Shown here: in pieces, positions 1-11,955 of the stretch
Numbering within the stretch: the stretch's first letter is position 1
Layout of the letters: each line of letters opens with the position of its first letter
DNA from: Toxorhynchites rutilus septentrionalis
Lineage: Eukaryota; Arthropoda; Insecta; Diptera; Culicidae
Assembly: GCF_029784135.1 (NCBI RefSeq)
Contig: NC_073746.1
Coordinates: 92,826,564 to 92,890,563 of the forward strand
Length of the DNA stretch: 64,000 nucleotides
Reading direction: 5' to 3'
Notes under the pieces: model-generated
Database searches by the model: none
Told to the model about the DNA's origin: nothing
What the model saw: only the letters and a program-made list of their open reading frames with translations
Program-made: the position numbers and the translations under genes

Positions 1-60
1 GTCGATGGAGAGAAATCGATCAAGTCACTTACACTCCTTGCATTCTAAGCCCCTCGTTTA

Positions 61-400
61 AAAGATGAGAAAATTTAGTATAGGATATAGTAGTGGAACA
101 TCTAAATTAGTGTTTTAAATAACATTTTGGAAGTGAAAAACTTAAAAGTTCGTAATTTTTAATGTGTAATTATTAATTTTAATATATTAATTTTCGCTGC
201 GATATCGAAATAAACAATTTCTGGTGAGAATTCAAGAAAAATCTTTAAAAAATCGTTATTTTCAACCCACTGAACTTATAATAGCCACTTAAATTTCACC
301 TTAACGTTCAAAGGTTACATTTTTTCTTGAAATAAGTCATATCTGTACTATAACAACAAAACTTTTTTTTTTCAAACTGTATATAATCGAGTCCGACCTG
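61..400. repeat. Fragment of TA-flanked terminal-inverted-repeat element
   Basis: The block is clearly similar to 17650-18041: both share a segment containing GATGAGAAAATTTAGTA, an interior TTTTTTCTTGAAATAAGTCATAT, and a right end reading TATAATCGAGTCCG.CCTG followed by TA. The same terminus bounds the complete small element at 33502-33715. The left terminus is not visible here, so this is a right-hand portion. The TA target and CAGG-type end suggest a Tc1/mariner or pogo-type non-autonomous element; superfamily is inferred. Confidence 0.6.
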
Positions 401-418
401 TATAAACTACGTTTCTGC

Positions 419-505
419 GTTCTTTATTATGGTTCGATATAACGTACAATTCAATACAACGTACTATTTTGGAAGTGAAATGTACGTTAAATCGAAGTTA
501 CCCTG
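419..505. repeat. Short TA-bounded repeat end (pogo-like type)
   Basis: The sequence contains ATATAACGTAC and AATACAACGTAC, then an opposed ACGTTAAATCGAAGTTACCCTG directly followed by TA. Its right end (CAGGGTAACTTCGAT on the minus strand) resembles pogo/Tigger-type ends. Only one terminus is visible. Family assignment is inference. Confidence 0.35.
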
Positions 506-507
506 TA

Positions 508-2540
508 TATGAAATGGAATTCTTCGCTGAGTTCTAAGCTAAGTGTTGCTAAGCGTTAAATTTGGTTTTGTCATTTTTGATCATCGGTTTATTCGCTCCT
601 CTGGTCTACTGTTCTAAAAGGGCAATTTGGAGAGGCAGGCGACAGAGGTTAATTCGTCCATAGTCACCCAATATTTTTCCAATAATTACCAAAATCTGGC
701 ACACCGCGCGCATCGTTTGCAGCATTCATCAATCCAACCCATCTTCGGGAAATTTTTGAACAACAGAGATCAGTCTCATCGCAACACGATGCAACAGATT
801 TCGGTGGGAAATAACGTGTGTATCCAGCGCCAGCGAAGTGGGACTCTGTTTTGTTGTGGAAGCCTTGCTGTTGCACTATCGATGCAGCAGCAGCAAAAAA
901 ACGCAATTCCACCCACTTCCCATCCACCCACACACAGAGAGACGCTCACGCTTTGCTGCAAGCACAATTGCCAATAAATTCATGTTATGCTGTGGAGGGT
1001 TGCGATGAGTGCGAAAGGTTGAGGTCGGAAAAAAACAAGCCGAAAGTGAAGGAGATGGGAAAAGTGAGCGCCAGCGTGTGTGAGGGAAAAAAGAACTTAA
1101 CTTGAAGGGAAAAAACTGCGAATTAAGCGTTCATCGCTTTTGCAATTGTTGAAGTGGCCATCGCCACCACTACTACACGACTTCGGAGCGTTGCGAGCGG
1201 AGGAAAAAAAAAACGCTACACAGGATCAACAAGGATGAGCTTGTTTATGGAATCCTCTTTCGACAGGGATGCGGTGGTAAATGCAGGCAAATCAGTAGTG
1301 AATGTGGCGCGTGCGGAGGAACATACACAGCCACACGCACACAGACCACACACACTCGAGAGGAAACGGAAGAGCAGAAATCAACGGTAACAATCTATCA
1401 AGAAGGAGCAGTGTGATACAGATGCTGAACAATCGTGAGGCTTTTTGTGACCGTTGAGAGTTGTACAACTTTTGGGGTTAGCTTTTATCACCAGTTGCAC
1501 GCAGATAGTGATTTAAGGTTGTTAGGGATAATCGGTGGAAGAAGTGGGTGAAATTTTTCATTTGCTTGTACATGAAACGTTTTTTTTTTTTTGTTGGTTT
1601 TGTGAAACTGGATGATGGATTCGCGTATCTCGCAGCAGTACCATGGATTGATGAATGTTTATTATCTCACTTTAATGAACATTGACATGGCATTTCTGAT
1701 CCATTCGAAGTCCTTATGTTATGAAAATAAAAAAAACTGTTTTCAAATGGTGCAAGCTCTCGGGGAACTTAATTATAGTAAATAGCGGCGTCTTCTCACA
1801 TTAGTGTCACCTTCCATTTTCTGATTTGACAAAGTCAGCTCCCTCTACCCTGGGGTGGAAAAACTAATGCAACGATACAACCAACTCAGCGCACTAATCC
1901 AGATCCCACAGCCAGGCAGATCGTATTATTCTATGAAGGAAAAACGACATCTGATGGCTCTTAAACAAACAACCATCCGAGCCGGTCCGAGCCTTCCAGT
2001 CGATGTCAGCCTTCGGTCACACTCGGAAGATGGAAATTGAATTACTTCAGTCATTATCATGGGGAAAATACGATAATTACTGACGCTTCACGTTTCTAGC
2101 GCAGAGCATCAGCAGCCACAGCAGAAGCGCAAAATCGTCGCGTCGTTTGGGTTGGCAAGTAGAAGGTATAAACATCTTTGTTTTAGTTATTCTTTCAGCA
2201 ATTTTATGACAATCCACGTTTTAATCACCCCCGCATAAATATCACCGAATGGACCCCTCCCCCTGAATGGGTGGTGATGGAGAATGGGTGCTTGGTTGGG
2301 TGTGTAATCTACCGATGCTTTCGCTGCTCCACGCTGTATCGAGCAACGTGACGCCGCCGCTCGTTGGCCCACAGGTGATCCGCATGGGGCACAGGTCGAC
2401 ACGGTTAGGTTCATTATGAGCCGCCAGTGCCAAGGCTCTGTGGCGATGTGTTCAGATCATGCGGATGATACCCGTCAGAGTGTAGGTCCTGGTGGTTTTC
2501 AATGGACAACAGTCGGTGGTTTTCTGGATCAGTCCGTTCT
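508..2540. other. Single-copy stretch, no gene recognised
   Basis: I see no copy of this DNA elsewhere in the window. Composition is more balanced than its surroundings, with CA/CG-rich segments near 880-960 and 1300-1380, a CAGCAG run near 885, and a GC-rich part near 2300-2440. Open frames here (up to about 116 codons on either strand) overlap each other and show no family motif, so I treat them as chance. It could hold host untranslated or regulatory sequence; nothing visible proves that. Confidence 0.4.
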
Positions 2541-4162
2541 ATTGTTTTCTGTTATGTTTTAATTTGGCTAAATTAAAACGGCACAGTTCCAATGGCTTCG
2601 ACGAATACTTGTCGATGTTTTCTTGTGTTTCACTCTAAATTCAGAATCGGAGTGACAAATAAAATATATTATTTACAGAGGCGTAGATATTTGTTCTATC
2701 ATTATGTTTTCGAGTATTGAAATCGTTAGGGGAACTGCGGGGAATGTGGCACCCTAAGGAACATGCTCATTTCCTGTGTCCACATATCACTCAAATTCCC
2801 GTTTTTCGAAGACTATTGTAGCACAACTTATTGTAGCTCAAGATAGTAAACGGTTTTGACGTAGGACTACGTCTTCGATTTCTATATAGAGGTCACTCTA
2901 CGGAAAATGTAACGTTTATTAAGAGTTTTGAAATGCATATTACGCAGAATCGTTCTTACGATATATGTTATAATATATACCATTAGTGTTGGAAATTGCC
3001 AACAGACAACCGGACGGGATGTTTTCCAAAATAATAATAAATAATGTTTGTAAAGCGATTTATTATTATTTTCCTGCAATTATCAATTAGATGATATAAT
3101 ATGTAAATTAAAATCTAGATTACTTATTAGTTAACGAACTAACTCACGTTTAGTCCCTTATATTGAACGATCTGCGATCTGCGGTAGATCGAAACAATTA
3201 TTTCGATGAAATGTATAAAAGGAGTTTAATACAATCCTTTGTTTGTAAATTCTATTGTACCGTAATTTTACTTGTGTCATTGTTTCTTCCTGTCTCTTTT
3301 ATTTATCTGTCAGTGTTATCACGGACTATCAAGTAAGGTGCGAAACAGTGGTTGCGATGGTGTAAGTTATGGACGAGACTGCTTACAGTAGAGGCGCGCC
3401 GGCGTTAACGCCAACAATTAGACTGCAAATTTATCCAGCAATTTTTTCTCCTAACACATCAACAGTGAAAATAATAAAACAAGTGAGCAATTTAACATAT
3501 AAAAGTTATATGTTTTGCGAGCGCATGCGAAGGTAAACCATGTATTATGCATTCTTTCTTTCAACTTAGTTCCCATGAATCTTGTATGCAACACAAAATT
3601 TAGTGCAATAATTCGTTCTATCAAACGAATTAGCAAGATGTTGAAGTAATAAGATGCAAGATTTAATGCATCACCCAAACTTCATGCAAGATTTCATCAA
3701 AACAACGAGGAAAGTGTCACTCATACAGTGATCGTTCGTTGATTGGGCCGGAAAATCAATACAATTATCGTATTTTACTCGCTAACTGGACTGCCAAACA
3801 GCAAAAGCAATACTTAAAAAATTGAAGATGACATCTATTATTGGTACATAACTAAGTAGAGCATTACATAGCATCACAAAAATGAAACAAAATGAAAAAA
3901 TCATCATGTCTCATATTTATAATTATTAATGGCTTTATTCCTTCTACGATAGATTGAGCAGTAGAACAAATACGACTTCATTGTGATGAGTCTGCAAACG
4001 AACATTATTTCAATAATTCGTTCTATCGAACGAATTAGGAATGTGTAAGTAGAGCATAGTAGAACCATAGTTATCCATTAAAATTAAAACAACATCATGA
4101 TTTAATGTGTATTTTACCTCAAAATATCACATATAACAAATGCCTTTTCTGGGATACTATTT
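2541..4162. other. AT-rich stretch with small palindromes
   Basis: No coding feature is recognisable. It contains one perfect GACGTAGGACTACGTC palindrome near 2859-2874 that recurs at the edges of other repeats in the window. It also holds two copies of an ATTCGTTCTATC(G/A)AACGAAT palindrome, near 3609 and 4016. The two are about 400 bp apart in similar AT-rich contexts, so the block may contain a diverged duplicated repeat. Confidence 0.4.
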
Positions 4163-4272
4163 GGGGCTGTCCACATACCACGTGGACAACTTTAGGGGGG
4201 GTAGGGGTTACGAAAATGTCCACGCTTGTCCACGGTGAGGGGGGACGGGGTTTTGATATTGTCCACGTGGAA
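4163..4272. repeat. G-rich MITE, right end missing
   Basis: It begins GGGGCTGTCCACATACCACG after TTT and continues through G-runs, the segment AATGTCCACGCTTGTCCACGG, more G-runs and GTCCACGTGG. The same body in the same orientation lies at 8838-8952, where the opposite terminus (the inverted form of the start) is preserved. CCACGTGG is self-complementary and occurs near both ends. Superfamily not assigned. Confidence 0.6.
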
Positions 4273-5607
4273 ACGTTAAGTATTTTTTAAAGTAGAACAT
4301 TCAAGTTAGAAGTCAAAATTGAATGAGATCTGTTTTGAATTTACACGATTCTTTGAACTTCACGTCCGCCCTAAGTACTCAGTATTCATCAATAAAAATA
4401 CTGAACTGCCTGAGAATGCTGCTCGGTCAAACATCCATATTTTTTCATATGACTGAACCTCTTTCCTGAGATGCACATGAACTAGGATCCAATTTATTCC
4501 AATCGGTAATAGAGGGCCATTAAATTCGCCAGGATATAGACACCCTATAACACAAAGAATGTTGGATTTTTTGTAGTATTAAAAATCACGACTTAAGTGC
4601 GGGTTGAATTCAGCTTTTGCTCTTGATGACAAAACTGTTTGGTTTGTTTTCGAGAACTCAAGGATTTCTGAACATTGAAACGAAAAACAAATTCTTCCAT
4701 GAGTGTACGGGCCGTATCTCTGGAGATCTTTTTCTTGCAATGATGTTGTTCTTCATTGATGTCTGGTAATTTTTGTAATACGCTTTTTTTTAGTTGTCTG
4801 GAAAGTTCATGCTGCTACTGTTGATTAATTAAAAGAAAAGATTAATCTTTCATGCACATGAATTAGTAGATTCACTACAGATTTCAAGGTTGCAATATTT
4901 GTACAATCCAATAGGACTTGACTCGATCAGATTAAGGGGGATAGAGACACGAATTTCGGACGTTTGTTCGAGCTCCGAAAAAGTAAAACAAAGAATATTT
5001 TTACCATCCATTATATCACTATTTGTTATATCAATGAAACCAAAAATTGAACGGAAATGTATATATCCATAATTAGAAGCTGATCGAGTAAGGGGGTTCA
5101 AAAAAAAGTTGTGCCATGGCGTACAAGATTCCAGCACTTCTGGTTCTCTGAAACAAACAAATCGAACAGATTCTGAATCAGTAAAGATGCCACTATCGTA
5201 TGAACCTCGGACAAGTCAAAAATGTGTTTTTTGATAAAATGGCGGAAATTTGAAGGAAAAAAATGCTGTTAAAAACTTTTTTTTTAGTTTCTTGTTTTTT
5301 TTTAAATAGTAAAGTTACGAAATTATGATTTTTTATAGGTTCATGCGATAGAAAGATACATACAGATTGTATACATATAAACATAGATCGGATAAGTAGA
5401 ACTAGTAGAGATATCGTGTAAACCAGTTTGAAAAACATATTTCGAGAAAAACGCGTTTGAAGTTAATTGTTATAGCCGTACTAGATAAGATATCGCATCA
5501 CTAAAATGGCTATAACTTGGTAAATAATGAGATTTTCGAAAAGTCTCTTCTATGGTATATTCCTAAATGTCTGAATTAGAGAAATATGAAGAAAAAAAAA
5601 ATTAAAA
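4273..5607. other. AT-rich stretch, nothing recognised
   Basis: No gene, RNA gene or terminal repeat is visible. Opposed short frames at 4850-5137 are mirror overlaps without family motifs and are treated as chance. Confidence 0.4.
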
Positions 5608-7831
5608 AGTCACAGCAGGGTTGTGTACGAGACACGACCGCATAGTTGACGTAGGATTCCGTTAGGTTGTCTGTTGTTTTGGATATGTTTGAAGAATTGC
5701 ATCGTTAAACTCTTTGATAATGTTTTGGTGGCCGTTTGGTTTGGTTGTTAGATATTGTTTGTTCACTCCACCAGTGTCTACCGCGTGATGATGATAGAAA
5801 TATGGTAAACAGTCGTTGGATGGTGCGTATCAAATAAAAGATACCGAAGTGGTGATGAAAACCACCCTCTGTGACCCTAGACGAGATGCCTCCTATGTTA
5901 TGTATGGATGAAATAAAGAAAAACAAAACTCACCAATGCACAATGGTCCAGGAGATGCAATTCAGTGGAAATTAGCATTTAGAGCTCGACAGTTATTCTC
6001 TAGACAAAAACTGTCTTCGACAAAGTTGTCCATACGATAGAGCGCTCATTTTTATGTTATCAAAAACAGGGTGACCAAAATTTTGGATCGATTTAGCGCT
6101 TTGACCATAGGGATTTTTGCATTCATTTTAATATTTCAAATTCTACATCAAAACTGTCTTCGTTTACCTTTTAGAGCTCATCAATTCCAATATTTTGCGA
6201 TGCAGAACTTGTCAATATCTTAATCCTACTTAAAGTTATTGATGTCTTTTACCCAAAAACTCATGATTTTAATTTCAATTTACTAAAACACAAAAAATAA
6301 CATAGTGTTGAGAATCACACATCATGTATATGCTCTTTCTAATGCCGTCAATAAACTTTGTTTATGTTTGCCCCAGAAAAAATGACAAACAATTGAAGAG
6401 AGCGTATTTTTTGGGAAGAAATATCAATAACTTTGAGTGAAGTTGAGATATTGACAAGTTCTGCATCCCTAAATGTTTGTATTAGTAAGCTTTAAAAGTC
6501 TTCCGAAGACAGTTTGTATGTAGAAATTGAAATCTAAAAGTTAGAACAAAAAACAGTTTTTTTCATGGTGACCCTAAAAAAATCTAAAAGCGCTATATCG
6601 GTTATTTCAAGAGATAGAAAAAAACTTTGTTCTACAAAGATGTTTCAAATAATTGGGACTACAACATTGTCGAACTATGTTTACCTCTATCTATAAAGAT
6701 AAGAAAGTTAGATTTTTTATTTCATCGACAATTTTGGTCGAAGACTTTTTTTGTCTAGAGAATAACTTTCGAGCTCTAAATGTTAATTCCCACTTAAATA
6801 CATCTCCTGGACCATTGTGCAATGTAATATAAGATAATTACCAATACCGTACACAATTATCAATTTTTCTCATCAGTAAAAGCATGTTACTTTAATATAG
6901 AGAAAACATATTTGAAATGAGGAAGGTAATTTTCTTTTACAACTTTTACTTTCTGAGTGTTTATTCAACCCAATGCGATTTAATTGGACTAACTGAACCT
7001 AATACTATATGTAGAGCATATGGGAAATCACTTTTTGTAATATTTCTCTACTTTTCCTGTGTGGCATTAAACTGCCAATCATATAATTACTCAACATGCA
7101 TCATAATGATGTGAGAGTAACGACACACCATCCACTCACCCCTCAACCGTCGGTTTTCCGTTCGGTTCCCAACCAGTCCACTTCGTTGCTACACATCGTT
7201 CGTGTGGTGGGTGACAATAACCGAATGAAGTCATCATTTTGCGAAGGCAGCGTTCTTGAGGTAAGTTGTGGCGGCAGTCGTCGCGCATTGGGTGACTCCA
7301 GATAAATGGCCAGTTCGCACATTTCCAAATTTTCTCGCCGTATAAACTTTACTTGGATGAAAATAAACACAACAAAACAGACAGCTTAAACCAAACGACC
7401 CGTTCTCGAGCGGGAACACGATCTGGTTTTTATTTATGAAAATAGAAATAAATTGTTTCATAGATCAATTCATTTTTAACACAACTTCTACCATATACAA
7501 TTTTACACTTACACTTGTGCTAAATTTTTCACAATACACGATCGGTCATGGATATTAAATTCTACGAAACAACCAACATTAAAGTTCCAAATTTAAATTT
7601 ATTTGCTAGAATTAAACGTGTCACTCACCTTACTTGCTATATTAAAATGCCCCCGACTTACATATATTTGCAATGCCGATTTCCCCTGGGCACCCTGATT
7701 TTGATGTGTCTGTTAGGGAACACATCTTGGTAGAAACAAAAGTTTCCCCTCCAGTTTTCACGAAGTGCTCGATTATCGATTTTCAATTTGTACCCCAATA
7801 TGTTCCCGAAAGACGTAATCCTACGTCAAAA
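5608..7831. repeat. Interspersed repeat family R1, copy 1 (interrupted)
   Basis: This is one of three copies in the window; the others are 13221-14576 (same orientation) and 58889-60182 (inverted). One end carries GTCACAG.AGGGTTGTGT, a CGAGACACGACCGCATAG segment and TTGACGTAGGATTCCGT. The other carries CCCCAATATGTTCCCGAAAGACGTAATCCTACGTC. TTGACGTAGGATT.CGT therefore appears inverted at the two ends. This copy is split by the MITE at 5939-6819 and lacks a segment present in copy 2 near 14340-14500. No coding capacity is visible and the class is unknown. Confidence 0.75.
5939..6819. mobile_element. 881-bp MITE with long inverted ends, inserted in R1 copy 1
   Basis: The ends are CACAATGGTCCAGGAGATG and its exact inverse. 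Imperfect inverted similarity continues for roughly 120 bp, for example ATTTAGAGCTCGA and TTATTCTCTAGACAAAAA on both arms. It is flanked by CAATG at 5934-5938 and 6820-6824. The two other R1 copies lack the insertion and read (C)CAATGTAATATAAG (59885-59900, inverted) or CCAACGTAATATAAG (near 13558), which fixes the 5-bp duplication. No transposase reading frame is present, so it is non-autonomous. Confidence 0.9.
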
Positions 7832-8837
7832 TTGATTTTTTTTCAAATTTTTAGACTAGAATACCATCTTAAAGAACGCAACATTGTGCTAATTTTAAAT
7901 CCGACCGGATTCAGGAATAAGGGTTTATTTTACCGAAAAACACTTGAAGGGACTTATCTCAATCTGCGATTCGTTTTATAAACGCGACGAAAATTCATAT
8001 TTGTAGCGAATTGTAAAGGGCAAATCATTTACAAGAATGTTGAGTTAAAAAAAAATCTTAGCAAGTGAATGGAACCCCGAAGCAGGTTTTCGCTTGAAGA
8101 AAGTTATGGCTGGGTCTGCTAGGACTGGAAGAAAATCTGTATCATGAGCTTCTACCAAGCAACTAGTTTCGATGAATTCCAACAAGTACTGCTAGCAGCT
8201 GAACGTATGAAAATCAACGATCCAGAACCAGAGGATGGAATTCTCAAGTTGCATGAAGGATGCTGAAATATCCATTAATCTATGATCGAAAAGATGTATG
8301 CCTACAAAAATATGCTTTTGGTTTTTTCCTTAGAATCGGCATGAATTTTTCAGGCCAATATTCAGCATGATTTAACAATTAAGGGTTGTAGGTCCACGGA
8401 ATCATCGATCACGATGATACTGCAGATTTTTTGTTTTTACTAAGTTCATTATAGCCATCAGGCACTACCGAACCTGTAAAAGCGAAAGTCATTGATGTTT
8501 AGACGAGAACATTCTGTTTTCAAACAAAGTGGTTGATTTCATTGTCTGATTTTCTGAAAACTCAAGCAGCCAGCCAGCTTTAACAAAAATACTCGAGAAT
8601 AAGCTCACAAAGGGTATTTTAAAATGGATATGGAGATAACGTGAATGGAATTCGGAAGAAAATAATGAGCTCTCGGACAATGTTGAAAAACATCGAAGAT
8701 TTCAAGACAAATCGTTACCATTGGTAAGGCTATAATTTTTATCAATAAACATATGGAATAGAAAATAGAAACAAATTTGAAATGAAATTTAAGCGAAAAA
8801 ATAGAATTTCTTGATTTTTTCCTCAAAACCGGAGGAA
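7832..8837. other. AT-rich stretch, nothing recognised
   Basis: No coding, RNA or repeat structure that I could pair with another part of the window. It lies between R1 copy 1 and the right-hand G-rich MITE. Confidence 0.4.
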
Positions 8838-8952
8838 TGTCCACGTGGACAACAGGGGGAGGGGTATGAGAAATGTCCACGCTTGTCCACGGAGGGGGAG
8901 GGGGGTGTCTAAAATCATGCTTTTTCTGTCCACGTGGTATGTGGACAGCCCC
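8838..8952. repeat. G-rich MITE, left end missing
   Basis: This is the second copy of the element at 4163-4272, in the same orientation. It starts inside the left end (GTCCACGTGGACAAC, lacking the outer part of the terminal repeat) and keeps the right terminus CCACGTGGTATGTGGACAGCCCC, followed by TTT. The body repeats AAATGTCCACGCTTGTCCACGG and the G-runs. Confidence 0.6.
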
Positions 8953-9269
8953 TTTGGAGTTTCAAAGGTTAAAGTTAAAGTAACAGATTTATGAACAATG
9001 AAAAGAATTACATTTAAAAAAAAAACAACTGTTCTGAACAGTCCTACGTCAAACTTCCGTCCGAGCCTCTAGGCTCAGACCCTTCTATTTTTTATTGTGA
9101 AAATTGAAAATAGTACATTTTACATTATATATTTTTAAGTGAGGAGGTAAAGTGGTAACCTGTGGGGGGTAAAGTCGCCACTCGCACATTTCACGCTAGA
9201 AGGGATAGATTTATGCGTGTTTTCTTGTCCAAATTTGTTTAAATCATTTTGGAAACAGTAGGTACATTA

Positions 9270-9892
9270 GGGTGCCAATGAAAATGGTCATCTCTAATTT
9301 CAAAAAGTTACCCCATAAAAAATGTTCACCACCTCGAAAAAACACCCTGTGCCATATATCAGCTCAATCGAACTTAAGGGAGAGTAGCCGAAAGCAGTCA
9401 AAGATTGAGTTTTTTGAAAATCGAAAAATCACCCAAAGGGGGAGTAAAGGAAATCGGGGTTTCGAATTTTTTTTTTATGCCAAATGTCTTAAAATTGCAT
9501 GAAACGTCGAGATCTACTGTCATCTCGATTTTATTTTTCCATCAAAAATCGACACTCTGGGAGTTAATTTTTTTTCGGAATACGAGACAAAACGTATGGT
9601 TTTGGGTACCAATAAAAAAAAGTTATCTCCATTTTTCATTCGGAACTTGCTACTAAATGTTGATTTGCACGATAATATACCCAATGCAAAATATTGACTC
9701 ATTCGAAATTCATTTATTAGACGTTAAAAGATTTACTGTTATCCCGGAAAAAATTGTCAAAAAACATTTTTTTTGCACTTGTTCGTCTTTCCGTCTGTAA
9801 AGTCGACTTTGACAAAAAAAAATCAAAGAAAAATATGAAACTCGGGTAACTTTTTGAAATTTCGATTCTTTCCCATACATTCATTGGTATCC
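9270..9892. mobile_element. Foldback MITE, TA-flanked (family F, copy 1)
   Basis: The ends are GGGTGCCAATG and CATTGG.A.CC, bounded by TA at 9268-9269 and 9893-9894. The arms carry inverted blocks: TTTCAAAAAGTTACCC on the left and GGGTAACTTTTTGAAAT on the right. A complete 913-bp relative lies at 11956-12868 and a truncated one near 51921. It has no transposase. TA target and arm structure fit a non-autonomous Tc1/mariner-type element; that class is inferred. Confidence 0.8.
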
Positions 9893-10501
9893 TAAGGCAC
9901 ATGCATGGAATGAGCTAGGCCTATTCACCTAGAGACGTAATTGAAATTGTCTTACACTGTTCTGAATCATATTTCAGACAACACCATATTTCGGACACTT
10001 TGTTCTAATATCTTGAAATGCTTAATTCACTGATGATATAACCATAAAATTAATATCACAATGGCTTCTTTAGAGTAATCCCTTAGTTTCACTCTCATTT
10101 CTTATGAGAACTACATTTGAATTATAACATAATCGGCAAAAATCTGACAACACTACTCATTATCGTTTGTGTTTGACGTTTCATTAGCGTGAGCACGTAG
10201 AATTTAACCGTTCATCGTCAATCGTCAGTTCTCATCATCGTTAACGGTTTACTGTGATTGCTTGGTAAGTGTTTCGCAGTTGACCATAAATTTATAATCA
10301 GTGTAATGTAATTTTCGTTAAAAAAAATTACAAAATAAAGTGTCCGAAACTTGAATCGAGCTTTTTACCTACGATTCATATTTCGGACAGTTGAAATTTG
10401 TTGATACTACAATGTGAGTTTTCAGGCTTATTATTGATGCAAAGCGCACATGTTTTTCAGCTTCAGACCAACAGATAGAGATGAGAGAAGTTGAATAATT
10501 A

Positions 10502-10860
10502 GTGGACATTGTGCAACTGGATGAGCTGCTAACAGAAGAAACCTTGAATCCTCCCTATGTCGCCGTGAATCCCGGTAATCCATCAACTCATGATAAAAAT
10601 AAGCCTCTCGTTAGTCCTGCAGTGGCCACAAGCGAGTCCTGGGATATGTTGTATAAAGAAGTAGAACCTGCGAAGAAGTTGGCTGAAATGACGAAGCGCC
10701 AAAAAACTTAAGGAAAAGAAAAGAAAAAATGAGTTGAAACGGGAAGAAAAAGAAATCCAAACATTAGCTAAGCTGAGAAAGCAGGAAGAACGGATGGAGT
10801 AGAAAGAAAAACTTGAAGAATGAAAAAGACAAAAAAAGGTGCAAATTCAAGAATAAGGAA
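10502..10860 (+). pseudogene. C-terminal remnant of pogo-like transposase (probable)
   Basis: The frame reads ATSESWDMLYKEVEPAKK then KLAEMTKRQK, hits a stop, and after a one-base shift continues as a lysine/glutamate-rich stretch (KEKKRKNELKREEKE, LRKQEERME) with further stops. Acidic-to-basic tails of this kind end many insect pogo/jerky-type transposases. No DNA-binding or catalytic segment remains. TTTCGGACA motifs at 9990-10000, 10335-10350 and 10380-10390 lie around it and may be element ends. A GGTAAGT donor (near 10264) and a TTTTTCAG acceptor (near 10460) lie upstream and could be a relic intron. A lineage-specific host gene fragment is the main alternative. Confidence 0.4.
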
Positions 10861-11039
10861 AGAGAAATTGATGCAAAAGGATAATGACAAAATAGATGTA
10901 ACTATGTAAAAAAAATAAAGAACCAAGATTCATGCTCTGATGCCTTCAATTATTTTATTACTTTGAACATCAAATAACCTGAATTCAAATATATAATCAT
11001 CATTGAAGCAATATAAGCCTTACGGTATTTCAAACCATG

Positions 11040-11857
11040 GAGCTACAAAGAAACATCAATAAACGACAAGCATTTTGGGGAAAATAGAAAATATCATAAA
11101 AGAGGTTGTTGAAATTTCGAAACAGTTGCTTGAAACCCTGATTGCAGGATTGCAGAGAAACGATTCGTATATGCAGATTTGTTCGCGTATATGAATAATT
11201 ATTCTGTCCGTGGTCGTGACACAATTATGACCTCGGCGTCTTCTATCAAACGTCATAGACTACATTGATCAAGCAGGCATTTGAAATTGTTCGTGACTTG
11301 ATGAATTTCGCCGATCCTGGTATCGATTCAGTAGCTGGATAAAATAGGGAAAAAAAATACTGTACGATGCAGAACCTGCAGAATAGTTAATCATCAACTT
11401 GAACGACGATTGCAGCAATCAAAGATATTGACGTCCAGCTCAAGCTCAACATATATAAACGGATTGATGAAAACTGATGAGTTTTTCATACAGAGGGCAT
11501 CGGAGGCAAATAAATGACAATAGCATTCGATGATCTTAGTACTTACGTCCTACATCATTGGACTCTGAACGTGCGTTTTCCTCTTCTGAAAATTTTGTTA
11601 ATGAAATTAGATCTAGATTAGAAGACAAAAAAACATTATTTGTGTTCTTAGGTATTACTTCAACCATCAAACTGGGTAGCGAAAACTTCCAAAATGTTGT
11701 CTATATAAACTAATTATCATCAATAAAATATTCTTCAAGAAAATGGTTTATTTTAAAATACTTTTTTTTACCGATAATTTACCGGTTTTACAGGTAATGA
11801 ATTTTTCGTTACCGAATAACCGGTTATTGAAATTTTGGCATTGTAATGCTATCCCTA
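11040..11857 (+). pseudogene. hAT transposase remnant with 3' terminus
   Basis: At 11546-11629 one frame reads RPTSLDSERAFSSSEN then FVNEIRSRLEDK, the signature of the hAT C-terminal dimerisation domain (T/S-S-L-x-S-E-R-x-F-S). Upstream, the segment 11040-11540 has hAT-like words only across many stops and shifts, so the gene is long dead. The downstream end reads GCATTGTAATGCTATCCCTAG, which inverted is a CAGGGATAG-type hAT terminus with a transition in its first base. The 5' terminus was not found. Confidence 0.65.
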
Positions 11858-11955
11858 GCTGTAATAAATTCAATATTTCAAATTAAATCAAATCAAATTA
11901 AAAATCTGTAAATTCTGTATCTTGGCTGGAAATCTGTAATTCTGTATATACAGTA

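Noticed and set aside
10264..10460. Host exon pair with a GTAAGT donor and TTTTTCAG acceptor upstream of the frame at 10502
   Set aside because: The downstream frame has stops and looks like a transposase tail, and splice-like words alone are too common to claim a host gene.
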